Origin: Calliopsis andreniformis
Taxonomy: Eukaryota > Arthropoda > Insecta > Hymenoptera > Andrenidae
Reading direction: 5' to 3'
Assembly: GCF_051401765.1 (NCBI RefSeq)
Contig: NW_027480449.1
Span: 4,464,001 to 4,528,000 of the forward strand
Length of the DNA stretch: 64,000 nucleotides
The notes beneath the pieces were generated by a model that worked only from the letters and a program-made list of their open reading frames with translations, ran no database searches and was not told the DNA's origin. Positions 42,001 to 54,295 of this stretch are shown one piece after another. The first letter of the stretch is position 1. Each line of letters begins with the position of its first letter. Made by a program: the position numbers and the translations under genes.

Positions 42001-42350
42001 GGACGAGGACTGAGGGTTGAGTATTGATGTTTGAGGTCTGAGGATTGAGGATAGAGGATTGAGAATTGAGGATTGAGGATTGAGGATAGAAGGTTGAGGA
42101 TTGGGTATTGAGGATTGAAGAATGAGGACTGTGGATTGAGGATTGAGGATTGAGGATTGAAGATTGAGTATTGAGGATTGAAGATTGAGGATTGAGGATT
42201 GAGGATTGAGGATTGAGGATTGAGGATTGAGGATTGATGATTGAGGATTGAGGATTGAAGATTGAGTATTGAGGATTGAAGATTGAGGATTGAGGATTGA
42301 CGATTGAGGATTGAGGATTGAGGACTGAGGATTGAGGATTGAGGATTGAG
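39060..42350 (+). repeat. Block E, copy 2
   Basis: M2 at 39310, 39569 and 39898, delta anchor at 40679, gamma anchor at 41287 and M2 at 41526. It lacks about 84 bp present in copy 1 near 33430-33520. Confidence 0.82.
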
Positions 42351-45300
42351 GATTGAGTATTGAAGATTGAGGATTGATGATTGAGGATTGAGGATTGAGG
42401 ATTGAGGATTGAGTATTGGCGATTGAGGATTGAAGATTGAGGATTGAGGATTGAGGATTAATGATTGAGTATTGAGGATTGAAGATTGAGAATTGAGGAT
42501 TGAGGATTAAACATTGAGGACTGAGTGTTGAGGGTTGAGTGATGAGAAATGATGTTTCTGGATAGAGATTTGAAGATTGCAGATTGGTTGTTGAGTATTG
42601 AAAACTGTGAATTGAGGATATTCTATTGGGGATTGAGGATTGACAACTGATTCTTGAGGACTGAGGGCTGAACATTGTGGATTCAGGATTGAGGATTCAG
42701 AATTGTGGTTTGAGGACTGAGGATTGAAGATTGAAGATTGAGTATTGGGGGTTGAGGATTGAGGATTGAGGATTGAGGATTGAGGATGAGGGCTGAGGGT
42801 TGAAGATTGAGGTCTGAGGACTCAGGACTGAGGATTGAGGATTGAGAATTGAGGATCGAGGATTGAGGGTTGAAGATTGAGGATGGGGTAATGAGGATTG
42901 AAGAATGAGGATGGAGGATGGGCGATTGAGGATTGAGGATTGAAGATTGAGTATAGAGGATTGAAGATTGAGGATTGAGGATTGACGATTGAGGATTGAG
43001 GATTGAGGATTGAGGATTGAGGATTGATGTTTGAGGTCTGAGGATTGAGGATAGAGGATTGAGAATTGAGGATTGAGGATTCAGGATTGAGGATTCAGGA
43101 TTGAGGATTCAGGATTGAGGATTCAGGATTGTGGTTCTAGGACAGAGCATTGAGGCTTGGGGATTGAGGATTGAGGATTGAGGATTGAGGATTGAGGATT
43201 GAGGACTGAGGGCTGAAGATTGAGGATTCAGGGTTGAGGATTCAGAATTGAGGTTTGAGGACTGAGGATTGAGGATTGAGGATTGAGGATTGATGTTTGA
43301 GGTCTGAGGATTGAGGATAGAGGATTGAGAATTTAAGATTGAGGATTGAGGATTGAGGATTCAGGATTGAGGATTCAGGATTGAGGATTCAGGATTGTGG
43401 TTCGAGGACAGAGGATTGAGGCTTGAGGATTGAGGACTGAGGATTGAGAATTGGGGATTGAGGATTGAGGATTGAGGATTGAGGATTGAGGATTGAGGAT
43501 TGAAGATTCAGTATTGAGGATTGAAGATTGAGGATTGAGGTTTGAGGATTGAGGATTGAGGATTGAGGGTTCAGGAATGAAGATTCAGGATTGAGGATTC
43601 AGGATTGTGGTTCGAGGACAGAGGATTGAGGCTTGAGGATTGAGGATTGAGGATTGAGGATTGAACATTGAGGATTGAGGATTGAGGATTGAACATTGAG
43701 GATTGAGGATTGAGGATTGAGGATTGAGTATTGGGGATTGCGGATTGAACATTGAGGATTGAGGATTGAGGATTGAGGATTGAGGACTGAAGGTTGAATA
43801 TTGATGATTGAAGATTGATGATTGAGGATTGAGAGTTGTGGATTGAGGACGAGGACTGAGGGTTGAGTATTGATGTCTGAGGTCTGAGGATTGATGATTG
43901 AGGATTGAGAATTGAGGATTGAGGATTGAGGATTGGGGATTGAGGATTGAGGATCGAGGATTGAAGATTGAAGATTGGGTATTGAGGATTGAACATTGAG
44001 TATTGAGGATTGAGGATTGAGGATTGAGGATTGAGGATTGAAGATTGAATATTGATGATTGAAGGTTGAGGATTGAGGATTGAGTGTTATGGATTCAGGA
44101 CGAGGACTGAGGGTTGAGTATTGATGTTTTAGGTCTGAGGATTGAGGATAGAGGATTGAGAATTGAGGATTGAGGATTGAGGATTGAAGATTGAGGATTG
44201 GGTATTGAGGATTGAAGAATGAGGACTGTGGATTGAGGATTGAGGATTGAGGACTGAAGATTGAGTATTGAGGATTGAAGGTTGAGGATTGAGGATTGAG
44301 GATTGAGGATTGAGGATTGAGGATTGATGATTGAGGATTGAGGATTGAACATTGAGGACTGAGTGTTGAGGGTTGAGTGATGAGAATTGATGTTTGTGGA
44401 TAGAGATTTGAAGATTGCAGATTGGTTGTTGAGTATTGAAAACTGTGAATTGAGGATATTCTATTGGGGATTGAGGATTGACAACTGATTCTTGAGGACT
44501 GAGGGCTGAAGATTGAGGATTCAGAATTGTGGTTTGAGGACTGAGGATTGAAGATTGAAGATTCAGTATTGGGGGTTGACGATTGAGGATTGAGGATGGA
44601 GGATTGAGGATGAGGGATGAGGGTTGAAGGTTGAGGTCTGAGGACTCAGGACTGAGGATTGAGGATTGAGAATTGAGGATCGAGGATTGAGGATTGAAGA
44701 TTGAGGATGGGGTATTGAGGATTGAAGAATGAGGTGGAGGATGGGCTATTGAGGATTGAGGATTGAAGATTGAGTATTCAGGATTGGAAATTGACGATTG
44801 AGGATTGAGGATTGAGGATCGAGGATTGAGGATTGAGGATTGAGGATTGAAGATTGAGTATTGTGGATTGAAGATTGAGGATTGAGGATTGAGGATTGAG
44901 GATTGAGGATTGAGGATTGAGAATTGAAGATTGAGGATTGGGGACTGAGTGTTGAGGGTTGAGTGATGAGTATTGATGTTTGTGGATAGAGATTTGAAGA
45001 TTGCAGATTGAGTATTGAGTATTGAAACCTGTGAATTGAGGATATTCTATTGAGGATTGAGGATTGACAACTGATTGTTGAGGACTGAGGGCTGAAGATT
45101 GAGGATTCAGTGTTGAGGATTCAGAATTGAGGTTTGAGGACTGAGGATTGAGGATTGATGATTGAGGATTGAGGATTGAGGATTGAGGATTGAAGATTCA
45201 GTATTGAGGATTGAAGATTGAGGATTGAGGTTTGAGGATTGAGGATTGAGTATTGAGGATTCAGGATTGAGGATTCAGGATTGAGGATTCAGGATTGTGG

Positions 45301-47210
45301 TTCGAGGACAGAGGATTGATGCTTGAGGATTGAGCATTGTGGATTGAGGATTGAGGATTGAGGATTGAGGATTGAGGATTGAACATTGAGGATTGAGGAT
45401 TGAAGATTGAGTATTGAGGATTGAAGATTGAGGATTGAGGATTGACGATTGAGGATTGAGGATTGAGGATTGATGTTTGAGGTCTGAGGATTGGGGATAG
45501 AGGATTGAGAATTGAGGATTGAGGATTGAGGATTGAGGATTCAGGATTGAGGATTCAGGATTGAGGATTCAGGATTGTGGTTCGAGGACAGAGGACTGAG
45601 GCTTGAGGATTGAGGATTGAGGATTGAGGATTGAGGATTGAGGATTGAGTATTTAAGATTGAGGATTGGGTATTGAGGATTGAACAATGAGGATTGAGGA
45701 TTGAGGATTGAGGATTGAGGACTGAAGATTGAATATTGATGATTGAAGATTGAGGATTGGGGATTGAGGGATGTGGATTGGGGACCAGGACTGCGGGTTG
45801 AATATTGACGTTTGAGGTCTGAGGATTGAGGATTGAGGATTGAGAATTGAGGATTGAGGATTGAGGATTGAGGATTGAGGATTGAGGATTGAGGACTGAG
45901 GATTGAAGATTGAGGATTGAGGATTGAGGATTAAAGGTTGAGCATTGAGGATTGAAGATTGAGGATTGATGATTGAGGATTGAGGATTGAGGATTGAGGA
46001 TTGAGGACTGAATATTGAAGATTGAGAGTTGGTGATTGAGGATTGAGTATTGAGGATTGAGGATAGAGTATTGGGGATTGCTGATTGAACGTTGAGGATT
46101 GAGGATTGAGGATTGAGGATTGAGGATTGTGGATTGAGGATTGAGGAATGAGGATTGAGGATTGAGGATTGAAGATTGAATATTGATGATTGAAGTTTGA
46201 GGATTGAGGATTGAGGGTTGTGGATTGAGGACGAGGACTCAGGGTTGAGTATTAATGTTTGAGAACTGAGGATTGAGGATAGAGGGTTGAGAATTGATGA
46301 TTGAGGATTGAGGATTGAGGATTGAGGATTGAAGATTGAGGATTGGGTATTGCGGATTGAATATTGAGGGTTGAGGATTGAGGATTGAGGATTCAGGATT
46401 GAGGATTCAGGATTGAGGATTCAGGATTCTGGTTCGAGGACAGAGGATTGAGGCTTGAGGATTGAGGATTGAGGATTGAGGATTGAGGATTGAGGATTGA
46501 GGATTTAAGATTGAGGATTGGGTATTGAGGATTGAACATTGAGGATTGAGGATTGAGGATTGAAGATTGAGGATTGAGGATTGACGATTGAGGATTGAGG
46601 ATTGAGGATTGATGTTTGAGGTCTGAGGATTGGGGATAGAGGATTGAGAATTGAGGATTGAGGATTGAGGATTGAGGATTCAGGATTGAGGATTCAGGAT
46701 TGAGGATTCAGGATTGTGGTTCGAGGACAGAGGACTGAGGCTTGAGGATTGAGGATTGAGGATTGAGGATTGAGGATTGAGGATTGAGTATTTAAGATTG
46801 AGGATTGGGTATTGAGGATTGAACAATGAGTATTGAGGATTGAGGATTGAGGATTGAGGACTGAAGATTGAATATTGATGATTGAAGATTGAGGATTGGG
46901 GATTGAGGGATGTGGATTGGGGACCAGGACTGCGGGTTGAATATTGACGTTTGAGGTCTGAGGATTGAGGATTGAGGATTGAGAATTGAGGATTGAGGAT
47001 TGAGGATTGAGGATTGAGGATTGAGGATTGAGGATTGAGGACTGAGGATTGAAGATTGAGGATTGAGGATTGAGGATTAAAGGTTGAGCATTGAGGATTG
47101 AAGATTGAGGATTGATGATTGAGGATTGAGGATTGAGGATTGAGGATTGAGGACTGAATATTGAAGATTGAGAATTGGTGATTGAGGATTGAGTATTGAG
47201 GATTGAGGAT
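42320..47210 (+). repeat. Block F, copy 1 (period about 5.52 kb)
   Basis: Delta anchors at 42643 and 44481, gamma anchor at 45067, and M2 at 43133, 43399, 43609, 45299, 45579, 46431 and 46718. These recur at +5521 to +5528. A GGTTCTAGGACAGAGC variant of M2 at 43133 is shared only with 48661. The right third contains an internal ~1.13-kb tandem duplication (45299/46431 and 45579/46718). Confidence 0.88.
45299..47210 (+). repeat. Internal ~1.13-kb tandem duplication nested in blocks F and G
   Basis: M2 pairs 45299/45579 and 46431/46718 repeat at +1132 and +1139. The same pair-of-pairs occurs at 50821/51101 and 51953/52240, and again at 57411/57691 and 58543/58830. Because the two outer duplications both carry it, this duplication is the older event. 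Confidence 0.82.
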
Positions 47211-47849
47211 AGAGTATTGGGGATTGCTGATTGAACGTTGAGGATTGAGGATTGAGGATTGAGGATTGAGGATTGAAGATTGAGGATTGGGTATTGCGGA
47301 TTGAATATTGAGGGTTGAGGATTGAGGATTGAGGATTCAGGATTGAGGATTCAGGATTGAGGATTCAGGATTCTGGTTCGAGGACAGAGGATTGAGGCTT
47401 GAGGATTGAGGATTGAGGATTGAGGATTGAGGATTTAGGATTGAGGATTTAAGATTGAGGATTGGGCATTGAGGATTGAACATTGAGGATTGAGGATTGA
47501 GGATTGAGGATTGAGTATTGGGGATTGCGGATTGAACATTGAGGATTGAGGATTGAGGATTGAGGACTGAAGATTGAATATTAATGATTGAAGATTGATG
47601 ATTGAGGATTGAGAGTTGTGGATTGAGGACGAGGACTGAGGGTTGAGTATTGATGTCTGAGGTCTGAGGATTGAGGATTGAGGATTGAGAATTGAGGATT
47701 GAGGATTGAGGACTGAAGATTGAGAATTGGGTATTGAGGATTGAAGAATGAGGATTGAGGATTGAGGATTGAGGATTGAGGATTGAAGATTGAGTATTGA
47801 GGATTGAAGATTGAGTATTGAGGATTGAAGATTGAGGATTGATGATTGA
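47211..47849 (+). repeat. Linker between block F copies
   Basis: Includes an M2 with CTGGTTCG at 47375. About 47520-47840 recurs at 52741-53060 (offset +5221), so roughly 300 bp here was skipped when the next copy was formed. Confidence 0.75.
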
Positions 47850-50800
47850 GGATTGAGGATTGTGGATTGAGGATTGAGGATTGAGTATTGAAGATTGAGG
47901 ATTGATGATTGAGGATTGAGGATTGAGGATTGAGGATTGAGTATTGGCGATTGAGGATTGAAGATTGAGGATTGAGGATTGAGGATTAATGATTGAGTAT
48001 TGAGGATTGAAGATTGAGAATTGAGGATTGAGGATTAAACATTGAGGACTGAGTGTTGAGGGTTGAGTGATGAGAATTGATGTTTCTGGATAGAGATTTG
48101 AAGATTGCAGATTGGTTGTTGAGTATTGAAAACTGTGAATTGAGGATATTCTATTGGGGATTGAGGATTGACAACTGATTCTTGAGGACTGAGGGCTGAA
48201 CATTGAGGATTCAGGATTGAGGATTCAGAATTGTGGTTTGAGGACTGAGGATTGAAGATTGAAGATTGAGTATTGGGGGTTGAGGATTGAGGATTGAGGA
48301 TTGAGGATTGAGGATGAGGGCTGAGGGTTGAAGATTGAGGTCTGAGGACTCAGGACTGAGGATTGAGGATTGAGAATTGAGGATCGAGGATTGAGGGTTG
48401 AAGATTGAGGATGGGGTATTGAGGATTGAAGAATGAGGATGGAGGATGGGCGATTGAGGATTGAGGATTGAAGATTGAGTATAGAGGATTGAAGATTGAG
48501 GATTGAGGATTGACGATTGAGGATTGAGGATTGAGGATTGAGGATTGAGGATTGATGTTTGAGGTCTGAGGATTGAGGATAGAGGATTGAGAATTGAGGA
48601 TTGAGGATTCAGGATTGAGGATTCAGGATTGAGGATTCAGGATTGAGGATTCAGGATTGTGGTTCTAGGACAGAGCATTGAGGCTTGGGGATTGAGGATT
48701 GAGGATTGAGGATTGAGGATTGAGGATTGAGGACTGAGGGCTGAAGATTGAGGATTCAGGGTTGAGGATTCAGAATTGAGGTTTGAGGACTGAGGATTGA
48801 GGATTGAGGATTGATGTTTGAGGTCTGAGGATTGAGGATAGAGGATTGAGAATTGAAGATTGAGGATTGAGGATTGAGGATTCAGGATTGAGGATTCAGG
48901 ATTGAGGATTCAGGATTGTGGTTCGAGGACAGAGGATTGAGGCTTGAGGATTGAGGACTGAGGATTGAGAATTGGGGATTGAGGATTGAGGATTGAGGAT
49001 TGAGGATTGAGGATTGAGGATTGAAGATTCAGTATTGAGGATTGAAGATTGAGGATTGAGGTTTGAGGATTGAGGATTGAGGATTGAGGATTCAGGAATG
49101 AAGATTCAGGATTGAGGATTCAGGATTGTTGTTCGAGGACAGAGGATTGAGGCTTGAGGATTGAGGATTGAGGATTGAGGATTGAGGATTGAGGATTGAG
49201 GATTGAGGATTGAACATTGAGGATTGAGGATTGAGGATTGAGGATTGAGTATTGGGGATTGCGGATTGAACATTGAGGATTGAGGATTGAGGATTGAGGA
49301 TTGAGGACTGAAGGTTGAATATTGATGATTGAAGATTGATGATTGAGGATTGAGAGTTGTGGATTGAGGACGAGGACTGAGGGTTGAGTATTGATGTCTG
49401 AGGTCTGAGGATTGAGGATTGGGGATTGAGAATTGAGGATTGAGGATTGAGGATTGGGGATTGAGGATTGAGGATCGAGGATTGAAGATTGAAGATTGGG
49501 TATTGAGGATTGAACATTGAGTATTGAGGATTGAGGATTGAGGATTGAGGATTGAGGATTGAAGATTGAATATTGATGATTGAAGGTTGAGGATTGAGGA
49601 TTGAGTGTTATGGATTCAGGACGAGGACTGAGGGTTGAGTATTGATGTTTTAGGTCTGACGATTGAGGATAGAGGATTGAGAATTGAGGATTGAGGATTG
49701 AGGATTGAAGATTGAGGATTGGGTATTGAGGATTGAAGAATGAGGACTGTGGATTGAGGATTGAGGATTGAGGACTGAAGATTGAGTATTGAGGATTGAA
49801 GGTTGAGGATTGAGGATTGAGGATTGAGGATTGAGGATTGAGGATTGATGATTGAGGATTGAGGATTGAACATTGAGGACTGAGTGTTGAGGGTTGAGTG
49901 ATGAGAATTGATGTTTGTGGATAGAGATTTGAAGATTGCAGATTGGTTGTTGAGTATTGAAAACTGTGAATTGAGGATATTCTATTGGGGATTGAGGATT
50001 GACAACTGATTCTTGAGGACTGAGGGCTGAAGATTGAGGATTCAGAATTGTGGTTTGAGGACTGAGGATTGAAGATTGAAGATTCAGTATTGGGGGTTGA
50101 GGATTGAGGATTGAGGATGGAGGATAGAGGATGAGGGCTGAGGGTTGAAGGTTGAGGTCTGAGGACTCAGGACTGAGGATTGAGGATTGAGAATTGAGGA
50201 TCGAGGATTGAGGATTGAAGATTGAGGATGGGGTATTGAGGATTGAAGAATGAGGATGGAGGATGGGCTATTGAGGATTGAGGATTGAAGATTGAGTATT
50301 CAGGATTGGAAATTGACGATTGAGGATTGAGGATTGAGGATCGAGGATTGAGGATTGAGGATTGAGGATTGAAGATTGAGTATTGTGGATTGAAGATTGA
50401 GGATTGAGGATTGAGGATTGAGGATTGAGGATTGAGGATTGAGAATTGAAGATTGAGGATTGGGGACTGAGTGTTGAGGGTTGAGTGATGAGGATTGATG
50501 TTTGTGGATAGAGATTTGAAGATTGCAGATTGAGTATTGAGTATTGAAACCTGTGAATTGAGGATATTCTATTGAGGATTGAGGATTGACAACTGATTGT
50601 TGAGGACTGAGGGCTGAAGATTGAGGATTCAGTGTTGAGGATTCAGAATTGAGGTTTGAGGACTGAGGATTGAGGATCGATGATTGAGGATTGAGGATTG
50701 AGGATTGAGGATTGAAGATTCAGTATTGAGGATTGAAGATTGAGGATTGAGGTTTGAGGATTGAGGATTGAGTATTGAGGATTCAGGATTGAGGATTCAG

Positions 50801-52730
50801 GATTGAGGATTCAGGATTGTGGTTCGAGGACAGAGGATTGAGGCTTGAGGATTGAGCATTGTGGATTGAGGATTGAGGATTGAGGATTGAGGATTGAGGA
50901 TTGAACATTGAGGATTGAGGATTGAAGATTGAGTATTGAGGATTGAAGATTGAGGATTGAGGATTGACGATTGAGGATTGAGGATTGAGGATTGATGTTT
51001 GAGGTCTGAGGATTGGGGATAGAGGATTGAGAATTGAGGATTGAGGATTGAGGATTGAGGATTCAGAATTGAGGATTCAGGATTGAGGATTCAGGATTGT
51101 GGTTCGAGGACAGAGGACTGAGGCTTGAGGATTGAGGATTGAGGATTGAGGATTGAGGATTGAGGATTGAGTATTTAAGATTGAGGATTGGGTATTGAGG
51201 ATTGAACAATGAGGATTGAGGATTGAGGATTGAGGATTGAGGACTGAAGATTGAATATTGATGATTGAAGATTGAGGAATGGGGATTGAGGGATGTGGAT
51301 TGGGGACCAGGACTGCGGGTTGAATATTGACGTTTGAGGTCTGAGGATTGAGGATTGAGGATTGAGAATTGAGGATTGAGGATTGAGGATTGAGGATTGA
51401 GGATTGAGGATTGAGGACTGAGGATTGAAGATTGAGGATTGAGGATTGAGGATTAAAGGTTGAGCATTGAGGATTGAAGATTGAGGATTGATGATTGAGG
51501 ATTGAGGATTGAGGATTGAGGATTGAGGACTGAATATTGAAGATTGAGAGTTGGTGATTGAGGATTGAGTATTGAGGATTGAGGATAGAGTATTGGGGAT
51601 TGCTGATTGAACGTTGAGGATTGAGGATTGAGGATTGAGGATTGAGGATTGTGGATTGAGGATTGAGGAATGAGGATTGAGGATTGAGGATTGAAGATTG
51701 AATATTGATGATTGAAGTTTGAGGATTGAGGATTGAGGGTTGTGGATTGAGGACGAGGACTCAGGGTTGAGTATTAATGTTTGAGAACTGAGGATTGAGG
51801 ATAGAGGGTTGAGAATTGATGATTGAGGATTGAGGATTGAGGATTGAGGATTGAAGATTGAGGATTGGGTATTGCGGATTGAATATTGAGGGTTGAGGAT
51901 TGAGGATTGAGGATTCAGGATTGAGGATTCAGGATTGAGGATTCAGGATTCTGGTTCGAGGACAGAGGATTGAGGCTTGAGGATTGAGGATTGAGGATTG
52001 AGGATTGAGGATTGAGGATTGAGGATTTAAGATTGAGGATTGGGTATTGAGGATTGAACATTGAGGATTGAGGATTGAGGATTGAAGATTGAGGATTGAG
52101 GATTGACGATTGAGGATTGAGGATTGAGGATTGATGTTTGAGGTCTGAGGATTGGGGATAGAGGATTGAGAATTGAGGATTGAGGATTGAGGATTGAGGA
52201 TTCAGGATTGAGGATTCAGGATTGAGGATTCAGGATTGTGGTTCGAGGACAGAGGACTGAGGCTTGAGGATTGAGGATTGAGGATTGAGGATTGAGGATT
52301 GAGGATTGAGTATTTAAGATTGAGGATTGGGTATTGAGGATTGAACAATGAGTATTGAGGATTGAGGATTGAGGATTGAGGACTGAAGATTGAATATTGA
52401 TGATTGAAGATTGAGGATTGGGGATTGAGGGATGTGGATTGGGGACCAGGACAGCGGGTTGAATATTGACGTTTGAGGTCTGAGGATTGAGGATTGAGGA
52501 TTGAGAATTGAGGATTGAGGATTGAGGATTGAGGATTGAGGATTGAGGATTGAGGATTGAGGACTGAGGATTGAAGATTGAGGATTGAGGATTGAGGTTT
52601 AAAGGTTGAGCATTGAGGATTGAAGATTGAGGATTGATGATTGAGGATTGAGGATTGAGGATTGAGGATTGAGGACTGAATATTGAAGATTGAGAATTGG
52701 TGATTGAGGATTGAGTATTGAGGATTGAGG
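47850..52730 (+). repeat. Block F, copy 2
   Basis: Delta anchors at 48171 and 50002, gamma anchor at 50589, and M2 at 48661, 48920, 49130, 50821, 51101, 51953 and 52240, in the same order as copy 1. Its last ~2 kb (50690 onward) also begins block G, so 45.17-47.2, 50.69-52.73 and 57.28-59.32 kb are three copies of one segment. Confidence 0.88.
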
Positions 52731-53412
52731 ATTGAGTATTGGGGATTGCGGATTGAACATTGAGGATTGAGGATTGAGGATTGAGGACTGAAGATTGAAT
52801 ATTAATGATTGAAGATTGATGATTGAGGATTGAGAGTTGTGGATTGAGGACGAGGACTGAGGGTTGAGTATTGATGTCTGAGGTCTGAGGATTGAGGATT
52901 GAGGATTGAGAATTGAGGATTGAGGATTGAGGACTGAAGATTGAGAATTGGGTATTGAGGATTGAAGAATGAGGATTGAGGATTGAGGATTGAGGATTGA
53001 GGATTGAAGATTGAGTATTGAGGATTGAAGATTGAGGATTGAGGACTGAGGATAGAGGATTGAGGATTGAGGATTGAGGATTGAGGATTGAGGATTGAAG
53101 ATTGAGTATTGAGGATTGAAGATTGAGTATTGAGGATTGAGGATTGAGGATTGAGGATTGAGGATTGAGGATTGAGGATTGAGGGTTGAGGATTGAGGAT
53201 TGAAGATTGAGTATTGAGGATTGAAGGTTGAGGATTGAGGATTGAGGATTGAGTATTGGGGATTGAGGAATGAAGATTGAGGATTTGTTGTTGAGGATTG
53301 AAGAATGAGGATTGAGGATTGAGGATTGAGGATTGATGATTGAAGATTGAGTATTGAGGATTGAAGATTGAGGATTGAGGATTGGGGATTGAGGATTGAG
53401 GATTGAGGATTG

Positions 53413-53470
53413 ACAACTGATTGTAGAGGACTGAGGGCTGAAGATTGATGATTCAGGATTGAGGATTCAG
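53413..53470 (+). repeat. Half-anchor in block G copy 1
   Basis: Carries TTGTAGAGGAC where other copies have TTGTTGAGGAC. Followed by GAATTGAGGTTTGAGG and GATGATCGAAG like the left-hand half-anchors, although it is about 26 kb away from them. Confidence 0.8.
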
Positions 53471-54113
53471 AATTGAGGTTTGAGGACTGAGGATTGAGGA
53501 TTGAGGATTGAAGATTGAATATTGATGATCGAAGATTGATGATTGAGGATTGAGGGTTGTGTATTGAGGACGAGGACTGAGGGTTGAGTATTGATGTCTG
53601 AGGTCTGAGGATTGAGGATTGAGGATTGAGAATAGAGGATTGAGGATTGAGGAATGAAGATTGAGGATTTGGTGTTGAGGATTGAAGAATCAGGATTGAG
53701 GATTGAGGATTGAGGATTGAGGATTGAAGATTGAGTATTGAGGATTGAAGATTGAGGATTGAGGATTGAGGATTGAGGATTGAGGATTGAGGAATGAGGA
53801 TTGAAGATTGAGTATTGATGATTGAAGATTGAGGATTGAGGATTGATGACTGAGTATTGAGGATTGAAGGTTGAGGATTCAGGATTGAGGATTGCAGGAT
53901 TGAGGAATGAGGATTCAGGATTGAGGGTTGTGGATTGTGGACCAGGACTGAGGGTTGAATATTGATGTTTGAGGTCTGAGGATTGAGGATTGAGGATTGA
54001 GAATAGATGATTGAGGATTGAGGATTGAAGATTGAGGATTGGGTATTGAGGATTGAAGATTGTCGATTGAGGATTGAGGATTGAAGATTGAGGATTGAAG
54101 ATTGAGGATTGGG

Positions 54114-54295
54114 GACTGAGTGTTGAGGGCTGAGTGATGAGAATTGATGTTTGTGGATAGAGATTTGAAGATTGCAGATTGAGTATTGTGTATGGAAAAC
54201 TCTGAACTGAGGACATTCTATTGAGGATTGAGGATTGACAACTGATTGTTGAGGACTGAGGGCTGAAGATTGAGGATTCAGTATTGAGGATTCAG
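54114..54295 (+). repeat. M1 anchor, hybrid type, copy 1
   Basis: The left part (GACTGAGTGTTGAGG, GAGATTTGAAG) is of beta/gamma kind, the centre (GGAAAACTCTGAACTGAGG) is alpha, and the right part (CATTCTATTGAGG) is again beta/gamma. A mosaic like this is expected from gene conversion or crossing over between anchors. Confidence 0.8.
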
